A stretch of 64,000 bases of DNA from Eurosta solidaginis (lineage: Eukaryota; Arthropoda; Insecta; Diptera; Tephritidae). Below are positions 1-11,454 of this stretch, in pieces (positions within the stretch are counted from its first letter, which is position 1; each line of letters starts with the position of its first letter). Both the position numbers and the translations under genes were made by a program. The notes under the pieces were generated by a model. It was not told the DNA's origin and searched no databases. It was given only the letters and a program-made list of their open reading frames with translations. Location: NCBI RefSeq assembly GCF_040869045.1, contig NC_090322.1:186433477-186497476 (forward strand). Reading direction: 5' to 3'.

Positions 1-60
1 ATGTAATTGCCTTGGTGGATCAGTGGAACGACTCGTTTATGTAACTTAGAATAAACACAT

Positions 61-570
61 TGTAACGAATTTAGTGAAGTTCCTCTTATTTGCAACCTTC
101 TACTAACGTTCGTATCGCTAAATTGTTGAATAAATAACTCTAATATTCAATAATGCAAAATGGCCTTAATTAAAGAACTTCACAACCAATAGCTTGCTTA
201 AATCAAACTGATTCCATGATTGCTCAGCTTGCGCTCTTTTATACTCTTCGATTTCCTCGTTCGCATACTTCTAGGCGTTTCTAGAATTTACTACTTAGTT
301 ACCAGCTATCCAATTACCAGCTATAACTACAGAAGCACATTTATAGCTTCTCAAATGCGCGTGTATATGTGAGTGATACTTGCACAAATGATTGCCTACT
401 TTTGTGAGCATCTCAGATAAGATATATGCATGTGTTTGTGCGTTTCTCTCCGCTGCGTATACGCACATATATGTGGACATAATGATTGATTTGTTTATGT
501 AGATACAAGTGACTGCTTAGTATCGGCTTAGAGATGATAGTATCCCTTAGTGTTGCTAATATTCGTCACA
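61..570 (+). repeat. LTR-like repeat, copy 1 (about 510 bp)
   Basis: This segment begins TGTAAC and ends GTCACA, the TG...CA form of an LTR. It matches 12933-13442 in the same orientation over most of its length, for example around the shared string CTTCTACTAACGTTCGTATC, with many substitutions and small indels. No matching 4-6 bp target duplication flanks this copy. No gag or pol that clearly belongs to it lies between the two copies. It is most simply a solo LTR of an old retrotransposon, but one end of a decayed element cannot be excluded. Confidence 0.55.
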
Positions 571-1249
571 ATAAGATCACTGGCCCGTCGCTACATAAAA
601 ATCTTTCTTGACAACTTTAACACCAGCGAGGGCTTAGGAGGTAACATCTTCCAATAAGAAGAGATTGAGTCACTTATCCTCGGTTCAAAATTTCGTCACA
701 GGCATTAAATTAACAAGGCACGCTGATATTTTCCTACCAAAACACACGAAGCCAAATCCATCAAATTGTGTTCGATGGATGAACAGGATCTATACTAACG
801 AATGTGAGCACCAGCCATAAGCTCTGCTTTTGAATGTGTAAAAATTTTTGTTCAGGGTATGGCGAAAGGAGTAATCGCGGTCGAATTTATTTGGGAATCC
901 GGTTTTTCTGAACCTCGCTTGAAAAGTGTGTGAGGTTTGGTTGAATGTCGTTTTACCATGTGTTGCATAAAATGTTTTACCAGCTGACAACAAATGTTCC
1001 CTCCATAACTAAAAAATGCTTTGGACTTCAGATATGGGTCTGCAATATTGTTCAAGCAAAAATTCGAAATATTCCTCTCTGGTATATTGGGGGCTCGTAT
1101 TTGCCAGCCTCTTAAGCTACTCGATTTAATATATTTTAGCCTAATTTTTCTTCTTTCTAACTAGAAGTTTCTTCTTCCTCTACCTCTGCTCAGTGAGCCT
1201 ATGTAAGTATATACGATTAAGACTTATACCTATTTCACTTTTGTAAGGC
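571..1249. other. No recognisable feature
   Basis: AT-rich sequence with short open frames only. I see no motif, repeat end or protein similarity that supports an annotation. Confidence 0.5.
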
Positions 1250-1620
1250 CAGGGTTGTCGAAACACCCCACATGTGGGTTCCAGTGCTTATCTGGCATCG
1301 GCTTTCCCGGTAAATGCAAACATTAGGAAGTGTTTGCAATGACAAGAGGGGAAGCGATGTGATTTAACTGAATTACCTGGAACCGCTCGGTAGCTTTCCT
1401 CGCTAGCTTATGAGCAGCACAGTTTCACTACCATTCAATTACCATTGTATCGCACCACAGCTAGTTCGTTTAGCAACTATATGTTTTCAGCTGCAACCTT
1501 TGAGGAAATGCTTCCGCCTTGAAGAGCTTTGATCGCTGCTTGACTGTCATACTAGATAGTAGCCATCGAGTAGCCTCTATTTTGGCTGTTAGTTCTGCAA
1601 AGGCTCTTTAGTAGGGCGGT
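1250..1620 (-). pseudogene. Non-LTR retrotransposon RNase H remnant
   Basis: Read on the minus strand, about 1450-1620 gives YDSQAAIKALQGG followed by a stop-broken continuation. That string resembles the third catalytic-Asp block of the RNase H domain found in I/R1/LOA-type LINEs. Further on, AHKLARKATE resembles the last RNase H block, which normally reads ADxLA, with the Asp apparently replaced by His. Several stops and frame changes make it a dead fragment. The rest of the element is missing on both sides. Confidence 0.5.
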
Positions 1621-1775
1621 CGATTTAAAAATCGCTCATTGCTCTGTGAAAATCGTATTCTAGGGATCAAAATAAAAACTTTGCCGAAGGAACTATACCT
1701 CTAAAGCGAATTCTGATGTCCCCCCTTGGGTCGAAGGGGCAAATTTTGAAAAATCCCACTTTGAAATGCCTATGT

Positions 1776-4620
1776 TTTTATACTCAGTTGAGCAGAGCTC
1801 ACAGAGTATATTAACCTTGATTGGATAACGGTTAGTTGTACAGGTATAAAGGAATCAAGATAGATATAGACTTCCATATATCAAAATCATCAGTATCGGA
1901 AAAAAATTCGATTGAGCCATGTCCGTCCATCCGTCTGTCCGTTAACACGATAACTTGAGTAAATTTTGAGGTATCTTGATGAAATTTAGTATGTAGGTTC
2001 CTGGGCACTCATCTCAGATCGCTATTTAAAATGAACGATATCGGACTATAACCACGCCCACTTTTTCGATATCGAAAATTTCGAAAAATCGAAAAAGTGC
2101 GATAATTCATTACCAAATACGAATTAAGCGATGAAGTTTGGTAGGTGAGTTGAACTCATGACGCAGAATAGAAAACAAGTAAAATTTTGGACAATGGGCG
2201 TGGCACCGCCCACTTTTAAAAGAAGGTAATTTAGATTTTGCAAGCTGTAATTTGGCAGTCGTTGAAGATATCATGATGAAATTTGGCAGGAACGTTACTG
2301 TTATTACTATATGTCTCCCTAATAAAAATTAGCTAAATAGGAGAACGACCACGCCCACTTTTTAAAAAAAATTTTTTTTAATTCAAATTTTAAAAGAAAA
2401 GTTAATATCTTTACAGTATATAAGTAAATTATGTCAACATTCAACTCCAGTAATGATGTGTTGCAACAAAATACAAAAATAAAAATTTCAAAATGGGCGT
2501 GGCTCCGCCCTTTTTCATTTAATTTGTCTGGGATACTTTTAATGCCATAAGTCGAACAAAAATTTACCAATCCCTGTGAAATTTGCTAGAGGCTTAGATT
2601 CTAGGGTGATAACTGTTTTCCGTGAAAAAGGTCGAAATCGGTTGAAGCCACGTCCAGTTTTTATACACAGTCGACCGTCTGTCCTTCCGCTCGGCAATTA
2701 ACACGATAACTTGAGCAAAAATCGATATATCTTTACTAATCTCAGTTCACGTACTTATCTGAACTCACTTTCTATTGGTGTAAAAAATGGCCGAAATCCG
2801 ACTATGACCACGCCCACTTTTTCGATATCGAAAATTACGAAAAATGAAAAAAATGCCATAATTATATACCAAATACGAAAAAAGGGATGAAACATGGTGA
2901 TTTGATTGGTTTATTGACGCAAAATATAACTTTAGAAAAAAACTTGGTAAAATGGGTGTGACACCTACCATATTAAGTAGAAGAAAATGAAAAAGTTTTG
3001 CAGGGCGAAATCAAAAGCCCTTGGAATCTTGGAAGGAATAAAGTTCGTGGTATTACATATATAAATAAATTAGCGGTACCCGACAGATTATGTTGTGGAT
3101 CACCCTGGTCCACATTTTGGTCGATATCTCGAAAATGTCTTCACATATACAACTAAGGCCCACTCCCTTTTAAAATACTCATTAACACCTTTCATTTGAT
3201 ACCCATATCGTACAAACGCATTCTAGAGTCACCCCTGGTCCACGTTTATGGCGATATCCCGAAAAGGCGTCCACACATAGAACTAAGGCCCACGCCCTTT
3301 TAAAATACTCATTAACACCTTTAATTTGATGCCCATATTGTACAAACGCATTCTATAGTCACCCCTGGTCCACCTTTATTGCGATATCTCGAAAAGGCGT
3401 CCACATATAGAACTAAGGCCCACGCCCTCTTAAAATACTAATTAACACCTTTCATTTGATACTCATATCGTACAACCAAATTCTAGAGTCACCCCTGGTC
3501 TATCTTTATGGCGATATCTCGAAAAGGCGTCCATCTGTAGAACTTAGGCCCACGCCCTTTTAAAATACTCATTAATACCTGTCATTTGATACCCATATCG
3601 TACAAAATAAATTCTAGAGTCACCCCTGGTCCATCTTTATGGCGATATCTCGAAAAGGCGTCCACCTATAGAACTTAGGCCCACGCCCTCTTAAAATACT
3701 CATTAACACCTTTCATTTGATACTCATATCGTAAAAGCAAATTCTAGAGTCACCCCTGGTCCACCTTTATGGCGATATCTCGAAAAGGCGTCCACCTATA
3801 GAACATAGGCCCACGCCCTTTTAAAATACTCATTAATACCTTTCATTTGATACCCATATACTACAAACAAATTCTAGAGACACCCCTGGTCCACCTTTAT
3901 GGCGTTATCTCGAAAAGGCGTCCACAATAGAACTAAGGCCCACGCCCTCTTAAAATACTCATTAACACCTTTCACTTGATACTCATATCGTACAAACAAA
4001 TTCTAGAGTCACCCCTGGTCCATCTTTATGGCGATATCTCGAAAAGGCGTCCACCTATAGAACTTAAGCCCACGCCCTTTTAAAATACTCATTAATACCT
4101 TTCATTTGGTACCCATATCGTACAAAATAAATTCTAGAGTCACCCCTGGTCCATCTTTGTGGCGATATCTCGAAAAGGTGTCCATCTATAGAACTTATGC
4201 CCGCGCCCTTTTAAAATACTCATTAATACCTTTCATTTGATACCCATATCGTACAAAATAAATTCTAGAGTCACCCCTGGTCCATCTTTGTGGCGATATC
4301 TCGAAAAGGCGTCCATCTATAGAACTCAGGCCCGCGCCCTTTTAAAATACTCATTAATACCTTTCATTTGATACCCATATCGTACAAACTAATTCTAGAG
4401 TCAGGCCTGGTCCACCTTTATGGCGATATCCCTAAATGGCGGGCACTCCCTCATAAAATACTCTTTAATACCTTTCATTTGATACACATGTCATACAAAC
4501 ACATTCCAGGGTTACCCTAGGTTCTTTTTACAACATGGTGATTTTCCCTTACTTTGTCTCCACAGCTCTCAACTGAGTATGTAATGTTCGGTTACACCCG
4601 AACTTAGCCTTCCTTACTTG
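1776..4620 (+). mobile_element. Non-autonomous Helentron-like element (HINE type), copy A
   Basis: The element starts TTTTATACTCAGTTGAG and ends CTCAACTGAGTATGTAATG, so a 12-bp subterminal inverted repeat (TACTCAGTTGAG/CTCAACTGAGTA) lies at both ends. Its 3' end continues with a stem-loop, GTTCGG-TTACAC-CCGAAC, and the terminal string CTTCCTTACTTG. Subterminal inverted repeats, a 3' stem-loop and a central tandem array are the described layout of DINE-1-like, Helentron-derived elements. The 5' 1.3 kb contains GTCCGTCC repeats and diverged modules around CCACGCCCACTTTTTCG. About eleven 130-bp units follow. No long ORF is present. Other copies lie at 22859, 36121, 49548, 52346, 56221, 60110 and 63627. 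The class assignment is inferred from structure; that it is a dispersed repeat is seen directly. Confidence 0.75.
3110..4540 (+). repeat. 130-bp tandem array inside copy A
   Basis: About eleven imperfect units, each carrying TTTCATTTGATACCCATA, then ATTCTAGAGTCACCCCTGG, then CGATATCTCGAAAAGGCG. ATTCTAGAGTC recurs near 3481, 3611, 3741, 3871, 4001, 4132, 4262 and 4391, a spacing of about 130 bp. Outer units are more diverged than central ones, as expected where arrays turn over by unequal exchange. Confidence 0.85.
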
Positions 4621-4699
4621 TTAATTTTTTATTTATCTTAAAAATCACGTAGGTATATACATCTGTTCACTATATATTGAATATCTTATACACCCGATT

Positions 4700-5770
4700 A
4701 CACTGTATGCCATTCTGCACATTCCACCTTTAGAGCTGGTAGCAAATAACATAGCGTTAACAACTGCAACCAGGCTCAGTGCCTCGGGCAGCTTGAGTGC
4801 CTACCATAAGGCGATAGTTGTATAGCGTCATCAATTACATGATGAACAGATTACCTAATTCTATACCTGCGCTTCGATGGAGATTTTAAAGCCACAATAG
4901 AGGTGGATAGTTTGCGCAAGGGTGCTCAAATGGAGGACGAGGCGATTCATGTGTACACAGATGGTTCCAAATTAATGGAAGGAATAGGGTCTGTCCTGAT
5001 CCGAAAATAAACAGATCCTACCAGCTGCCTTATCACTGTAGCATTTTCCAAGCAGAAGTATGAGCCGTAACCAAAGCAGTAGAAACGCTGGAAGAGAATA
5101 ACTTAAACTGCAGCCGTGTTAACTTTTATATTAACAAACAAGTAGCAATTAAGGCAATAATCTCGCTTATCACAGCATCGAAAAGTGTGTTAGCAGTCCC
5201 TGGAAAGAATCGGGACAGGGATAAGCATACATCTATATATATTGGGTCCCAGGGCATATGGGAATATATGGGAATAAAAAAGCAGATAAACTAGCTAAAA
5301 AGCCGCATCGCTTGAAGCTTGCTCCGCAAAAGTCCCAATAAGATTGGGCAAGATTAAGAGAAGGCGAGAGGTGCACATGATCGACCAAGCGGTAAAGGCG
5401 TAGGTTCAAGCGCGGGACTGTAAAGTGTCGAAGATTATGTGTAGGTCTTACAACCTTAGACTAACAAAGTTGCTTCTTCATTAAAAAGAGAGGACTGTAA
5501 ACTCATAACGGGTATTCTGACCGAGAACTGCCTTCTAGCGTTACACGCCTTTAAATTAGGCTTGGTCAGTCATAGCAGATATAGGAAGTGCGGGTGGGAG
5601 GAGAAAACGATCGAGCACGTTTTGTGCTCGTGCCCTTCGGATGCCTGGCTACTACTCCAGCTATTAAGAGTGATACAGCTGTCAGATCTAGAAGCAGCAA
5701 GTGGCATAAGTCCTAGAAAGCTCCTAAAATGTGACCTTCAGTCAGACTATGTTGATTTTACAATCTTATA
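4700..5770 (+). pseudogene. Decayed LINE: RT tail, RNase H and Cys-rich C-terminus
   Basis: Three pieces appear in order on the plus strand. A short RT-tail-like stretch near 4705 reads LHIPPLELVA. An RNase H domain at about 4930-5310 carries YTDGSK, the FQAE block, NKQVAIKAII (the usual catalytic Asp of this block is Asn here) and VPGHMGIYGNKKADKLAKK. A C-terminal segment at 5490-5740 holds a CysX2Cys...HisXXX(L)Cys pattern in KCGWEEKTIEHVLCSCP. Frameshifts and stops interrupt it throughout. The same family occurs in reverse at 19735-20700 and 25790-26100; KLGLVS, IEHVLCSCP and LEAA align between copies. It belongs to an RNase-H-bearing LINE clade (I/LOA/R1 group), but the exact family is not resolved. 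Confidence 0.7.
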
Positions 5771-6790
5771 ACATAATACTTAGTTTTCAACCCTCTCTTT
5801 CTTTAGAGTTAACCAGAGTATTCCCAGGGGAAACGTTTAAATGTCAACGTTTGTTCAAGTGCTTTGACATTACAAAACTGTACTTAACACCCTGCCTACA
5901 ACCCCTGAACCGCATTAGAGAAACCCTTTAGCACATCACACTGTCACTAGCAATATTACTTAATCTTAGTATATTCAACACCATAACAGTTAGAAAGTCT
6001 TACTTATTTGCAACATAAAATAAAAAAATTTACAACATTCTCTATACGACAACTCAAGTTGGACGAACTCACACCTTAGAATAAATAACCACAACGTTAT
6101 TTTCTCTTATTAAGTGCAGCTGTTGCTTCTCTTGAAACTTGAGCAATGCCAGCACATTTCGACGAAGTTAAATTGCACTTGTCACCAACACAAACGGAAC
6201 TCTCATCAGCACAACAAAACCAACCGTTTTTGATTCCCCCTGACTGGAGTAATGCAGCTAAAAGTGCAGGGAATGCATGATGATCAAACGACGATGATAG
6301 TGAAGTAGTTTTAGATATAAAAGTTAGCAACAAAAGGGATTGACATAATGAATATTACACTTAAATTGAGTTAATAACTCTTGTTGTAGGAAACCGTGTA
6401 TGCAGCTCGAAGTACTCATTATGATTATGATGTGGATGTTTGTGAAAACTTTATTGATGATGTGATTATTTACGCTAGCTTGATGGATTGGTAAATAAGT
6501 GGTTATGGCCAAAAGAATTTATTAAAAATATTTTCAATTTATGAGCTTGGAGAATCGCCAGAGAATGAGAAGCATGAGTATGCCTATAAAATGTTTATAG
6601 TTAATTAATGTAAAACTACTTCGTTGCAAGGACTGGGTGGCGACGAGTTGTGTTCCCTTGAAGTTTCCGATTGATGCTGAAAGGCGCAATGAGGAAGCGG
6701 CTGAAGCAAAATTTTTGAAGAACATATTCGTTTAAATGAATAAGCGTTGACTAAATAGGTAAATAAATAAATTCAATTGTGAAAAAGCAA
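5771..6790. other. No recognisable feature
   Basis: AT-rich sequence. A 78-codon minus-strand frame (6097-6333) contains several cysteines but has no motif I recognise and no supporting splice or promoter context. Nothing else is supported. Confidence 0.45.
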
Positions 6791-6796
6791 AGAGAT

Positions 6797-6910
6797 TCTA
6801 GCCTTTCGGGAGCTGAGTATTGAACTCAAAATCTCCAACATTCATAATTCATACTGGTGTTAAGGCAGATGCCTTCATTCACTCAGCCATATAAATTGCC
6901 CGCTACCTTC
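6797..6910. repeat. Fragment related to the MITE at 49126-49532
   Basis: A block with TAGCCTTTCGGGA, a TTGAACTC-type string and CTCCAACATTCAT resembles the inner left arm of the MITE near 49185-49225 (TAGCTTTTCGGGA ... GTCCAACATTCAT). Only one arm is visible, so this would be a broken copy. Confidence 0.35.
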
Positions 6911-7032
6911 ATATGTGCTTCCATCTTAGACACGGATTGGAGACAAGGTCTCTTTAACTGTCCTTACAGCGGAGTGATACACAATTCAAGGGACTGAAAA
7001 AAATCAAAATTAATGTCCTCTTTATGTCCTCT

Positions 7033-7125
7033 GGTGGCCACCGTGGTGTGATGGTAGCATGCTCCGCCTAACACACCGTATGCCCTGGTTTCACACCCGG
7101 GGCAAAGCAACATCAAGGGCAAGCG
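7033..7125 (+). mobile_element. tRNA-derived SINE head
   Basis: The string GTGTGATGGTAGCATGCTC resembles an RNA polymerase III A box, and GGTTTCACACCCGGGG, about 45 bp further on, resembles a B box. Spacing and sequence are tRNA-like. There is no proper anticodon arm or acceptor pairing, and the sequence runs on as GCAAAGCAACATCAAGGGC, so this is a SINE head rather than a functional tRNA gene. Confidence 0.6.
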
Positions 7126-7315
7126 CAAGCTGAAAGTTGTAATTGATTGATAGAACAGCTGATTTTTGTTGATATTTGATAAGACACTTTTATATTGGTT
7201 GTGCAAGATGCGCACGGGTCCGGCTAGTCTAACTAAAAGCGTTATATTTCAGCCAACTTGTCTTAGAAATCACATTTTCAAATGCCAACATTTTTCTCCT
7301 TACAGGTAGGGAATA

Positions 7316-7676
7316 ATGAACTGCAGCGATAATTTAGACGCGAAACCAAAAAGTGTGCTCATAAGATGTTCAAACCTGCTGTCGCTTATTAATACACATA
7401 TTGCGGCGGCAAATTACGGCAGATGGCGCTACTCATTTGCATTCGTTGAACTAACAGAATTCGGTCAAATTTATCATAATATGTGTAGTTCAACCGAATT
7501 TTCGTCGAGGGAACAGATTCAACTAATAATCATTGAAATAGGAGAAAAACTTTTGGCCTCAAGTAAAAAATATTCTGTAAGAATTACAGTCTCAATTGAT
7601 CTAGCTGACTTTTCCTTGAAAATAACTGATTTTTTTGTTAATTTGAACAGCGAGAAACTGTCAGTATTATCAAATA
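7316..7676 (+). pseudogene. Host-like coding exon cut by Helitrons (unrecognised)
   Basis: An ATG-initiated frame of 120 codons is open up to the exact base where the CTAG end of a Helitron begins (7677). A pyrimidine-rich tract ending TTTCTCCTTACAG, with AG at 7304-7305, lies just upstream and looks like a 3' splice site. If the Helitron pair 7677-10504 is set aside, the frame continues in phase from 10505 for 20 more codons to TAG at 10564-10566. The predicted protein has mixed composition, no low-complexity bias, no transmembrane segment and no motif I recognise. The frame extending past 7676 into the Helitron is artefactual. Chance openness over 120 codons in AT-rich DNA is unlikely but possible. 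Confidence 0.4.
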
Positions 7677-9027
7677 CTAGCAGACCCGGCAGACGTTGTT
7701 CTGCCCTAAATTTGGTATATCTGCAAACATTTCAATAAGCTTTTTCAGTCTAATTCTGCCCTCGCTCCTCTAAACTTTTTCCTAATCTTTGTATTCACTC
7801 CTCCCTCTGTATTTTTCGCTTCATCTATCTCCATCTTCGTCTCATTCTATCTCTTTCTCAGTCTCCTTCTTTCTTTTCTCTTCTCTCAAGTTTTTCTCAT
7901 TCTTCTTCATATCTTATTGCCAGTCCCAGAGGGTGGTATGTATTTTGTTCCAGTCCTATTCCGAGCCTCAGTCCCAGTCCCACTCCGAGTCTCAGTCTCA
8001 GTCTCAGTCCCAGTCTTAATCCCAGTCCCAGTCCGTCTCTAGTCTACTTCCCGGAAAAAGCATCGTAAATACTAATATAGGTAAATTTATATACCAAATT
8101 TCAGGCAAATCGAATAGGACGTATGTAAATAGGTATGTGGGTATTATTAATTCATGTATTTATTTCGGCTTCGCATGCATATTTATCAGTTTTGCCAGGT
8201 TGATGCGTCTAAATCGAATATCACAATGAATATTACTTAAAAGCTCTAAGCAACAGTTTTCATTTGATATCCAAAATACACACACATTCTAGGGGTATCA
8301 GGGTCCATGTTTTGGCCTATATCTCGAGACCCTAGTCACCAATAGGAATAAAAACTACCCTGTAGTAAAGCACTCATCAGCAGCTTTCGTTTGATATCCA
8401 TATTGTATAAACACATCCTAGGGGTGCCCTGGTCCACGTTTTGGCCTATATCTCGAGACCCTAGTCACCAATAGGTATGAAAACTACCCTGTACTAAAGC
8501 ACTCATCAACAGCTTTCATTTGATATCCATATTGTATAAACACATTCTAGGGGTGCCCGGGTCCTCGTTTTGGCCTATATCTGGAGACCCTAGTCACCAA
8601 TAGGTATGAAAACTACCCTGTACTAAAGCACTCTTCAGCAGCTTTCATTTGATATCCATATTGTATATACACATTCTAGGGGTTCCCGGGTGCACTTTTT
8701 GTCCTATACCTCGAGACCCTTGTCACCAATATGTATCCTGGCCCACTTCCCGGAAGAAAAATTATCCGACATTTTATTCTAGATATAACGCTACCTACAT
8801 ACCAAATTTCAGGCAAATCGAGCCATATATACAATAGTTTAGAATAAATCGGTCCCTGGTCCACTTCCGAGACTTTTCACAAACACTCTCTGGGCTCCTA
8901 CTAAGTTATCCTAAAAATTTGAATAAAATCGGCGTGGTTGTTCCGGAGTCCATAAGCCTCATACAAACAAACAAACATACAAACATACATACATACATAC
9001 ATATATCTTATTTTATTTTATTTTAAA
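7677..9027 (-). mobile_element. Non-autonomous Helitron, copy 1
   Basis: On the minus strand the 3' end reads GGCAGA-ACAACG-TCTGCC (perfect 6-bp stem), then GGGTCTG, then CTAG. A hairpin a few bases before CTRR is the canonical Helitron 3' terminus. The flanking base after CTAG is T, as expected for insertion between A and T. The interior holds a pyrimidine-rich stretch (7750-7920), a CAGTCC/CAGTCT short repeat (7948-8040) and about four 129-bp units. The other end, near 8950-9027, is a CATA/TTTTA simple repeat. No Rep/helicase is present. It abuts copy 2 directly. Confidence 0.65.
8240..8740 (-). repeat. 129-bp tandem array in Helitron copy 1
   Basis: AAAGCACTCATCA recurs at 8367, 8496 and 8625, exactly 129 bp apart. 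Each unit includes TTTCATTTGATATCCATA, ACACATTCTAGGGG and CTATATCTCGAGACCCTAG. Confidence 0.85.
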
Positions 9028-10504
9028 CTAGAAGACCCGGCAGACGTTGTCCTGCCCTAAATTTGGCCAATCTGCATACATTTTAATAAGCTTTTTCCGT
9101 CTGACTCTGCCCCCCCCCCTCTTCACTTTTCCTAATCCTTTTATTCACCCCTCCCTCCGCCTTTTTCGCTTCATCAATCTCCATATTCGTCTCATTCTAT
9201 CTCTTTCTCAATCTCCTTCTCTCTTTTCTCTTCTCTCAATTTCTTCTCATTCTTCTGCACCCCTTATTGCCTGTCCCAGAATATGGTATATATTTTATTC
9301 CAGTCCCAGTCCCAGTCCCATTCCGAGTCTCAGTCCCAGTCCTAGTCCTAATCCCAGTCCTAGTCCGTCTCGGGATAATATATTGCTCTGCACTAAAGCA
9401 CTCATCAACAGCTTTCATTTGATATCCATATTGTATAAACACTGTCTAGGCATTCACTGACCCACATTTTGGCCTATATCTCGAGACCCTAGTCACCCAG
9501 GGGTATTAAAATTACTCTCTGCTAAAGCACTCATCCACAGCTTTCATTTGATATCCATTTTCTATAAACACATTCTAGGGGTACCCGGCTCCACGTTTTG
9601 GCCTATATCTCGAGACCCTAGTAACCCAGGGGTATGAAAATTACCCTCTAATAAAGCACTCATCAACAGTTTTCATTTGATATCCACATTCTATAAACAC
9701 ATTCTAGGGGTACCCGGGTCCACGTTTTGGCCTATATCTCGAGACCCTGGTCACCCAGGGGTATGAAAATTACCCTCTACTAAAGCACTCATCAACAGCT
9801 TTCATTTGATATCAATATTCTATAAACACATTCTAGGGGTACACGGGTCCACTTTTTGGCCTATAGCTCGAGACCCTAGTCACCCAGGGGTATGAAAATT
9901 ACCCTCTGCTAAAGCACTCATCAACAGCTTTCATTTCTTATCAATATTTTATAAACACATTCTAGGGGTACCCGGGTCCATTTTTTGGCCTATAGCTGGA
10001 GACCCTAGTCACCCAGGGGTATGAAAATTACCCTCTAAATTACTAAAGCACTCATCAACAGCTTTCATTTGATACCAATATTCTATAAACACATTCTAGG
10101 GGTACCCGGGCCCACGTTTTGGCCTATATCTCGAGACCCTAGTCACCCAAGGGTATGAAAATTACCTTCTACTAAAGCACTCATCAACAGTTTCATTTGA
10201 TATCCATATTCTCTAAACACACTCTAGGGGTACCCGGGTCCACGTTTTGGCCTATATCTCGAGACCCTAGTCACCCAGGGGTATGAAAATTACCCTCTAC
10301 TAAAGCACTCATCAACAGTTTCATTTGATATCCATATTCTATAAACACACTCTAGGGGTACCCGGGTCCACGTTTTGGCCTATATCTCGAGACCCAGTCA
10401 CCTATCCTATATTTCAAGTTAGATCAAATTACACACGGGGTGCAAAACAAATTCAAAATCGGTTCAGTAGTTTAATAGAAATTTACGCTCACGGCGCTCC
10501 CTAG
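9028..10504 (-). mobile_element. Non-autonomous Helitron, copy 2
   Basis: It has the same terminus as copy 1: CTAG at 9028-9031 followed on the plus strand by AAGACCCGGCAGACGTTGTC and CTGCC, whose hairpin stem here is 5 bp. The far end, 10440-10504, carries AATCGGTTCAGTAGTTT, a string common near the ends of insect Helitrons, and stops at GCTCCCTAG. The flanking bases are A on the left and T on the right. Its pyrimidine-rich block, CAGTCC repeat (9298-9368) and 129-bp array repeat the order seen in copy 1. The two copies together look like a head-to-tail Helitron tandem. Confidence 0.65.
9395..10400 (-). repeat. 129-bp tandem array in Helitron copy 2
   Basis: AAAGCACTCATC starts at 9395, 9524, 9653, 9782, 9911, 10045, 10174 and 10302, so eight units at 128-134 bp spacing. 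Units are very similar to each other, which points to recent amplification or homogenisation. The monomer is related to the 130-bp unit of the Helentron-like family. Confidence 0.9.
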
Positions 10505-10566
10505 TTTGCTCATATGACCATTGTGCAGCAGGAATCTCTGTATATTGGAACGATTGCTGTCGTTAG

Positions 10567-11450
10567 CCTTCTCCTCTAATGTTGACGAATATCTGTTGTT
10601 TTAACATGTTTCATTGTTATTCGTAGGGTGACAGTAAGAATTGTTAGGTTACCAGAGCTAAAGCTCACGTATGATAAATTATTTTAATTCAGAATCAACG
10701 ATTAGTGCCAAGTCGAGTCAATTACTATTTCGTATGGATAAAAATTTACTAAAACTGGGTCCGCGTCTTGTAAACTTTCCTGTTGAAGTACAGTTCTTTG
10801 GAACATATAGAGAAAGACCATCGCTCTATTTATTTAGAACATTCTTGCCAATTCAATGCTAAGCATTAACTCTTCACATTTGCGTAGGGTTCAAGTCTAG
10901 GCTTTTTGTGATTAGTTTGATATTTCACTTCAGGGTACTATTAGCGCTATAGCACGCAAACACTCAAACGCACGCGCATCTCTTTCGTGGCTTTACCTCA
11001 CTACTGCAGAGTAATTTGTCATTGAATACATGCCGTGAAGTAACCCTTACCACAAGATTCAAATGCTGCTGAGTTACGTAAATTTCACCTGAATGTTTGT
11101 GGTTTTGATGCTTTTGGGAATTCTATTTTCTCTAAGTTAACTGAAAGTTACTTGCATCTATCAGCAGTTAAAACTCCCTCTACCACATTCGCACTTTATA
11201 CCTACTTCCGTGCATACATATAACATTAGAGTGTTTCATTTTCAGACCAAGCATTTTTTGAGGTCTTAACATCTTTTCTACCAGTAGGGGGGTAAAGCGC
11301 ATGCTTAGAGTTTGAAAGTGTTATGCTCTATACAGAATGTAAGCGTAGGTGTAGTTACTACACTTCAAAATAATGTGGGAACAATGTATGTACGTAGTGA
11401 AGTTGATATTCAGACAGCGAATCAAGCAAGGGAAAGAAAAAGAAAGGAAG
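10567..11450. other. No recognisable feature
   Basis: AT-rich single-copy-looking sequence with no long frame or repeat end that I can identify. Confidence 0.45.
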
Positions 11451-11454
11451 AATT

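Noticed and set aside
3110..4540. CRISPR-like impression from regular repeats
   Set aside because: The whole 130-bp unit is repeated, with no unique spacers, in eukaryotic transposon context. It is a tandem satellite.
7033..7125. Functional tRNA gene
   Set aside because: A- and B-box-like strings are present, but no paired acceptor or anticodon arm can be drawn, and the sequence continues as a SINE body.
8649..9460. Frames on both strands within the Helitron arrays (for example 9047-9460)
   Set aside because: They follow C/T-rich and CAGTCC repeats and the 129-bp monomer; no protein signal.
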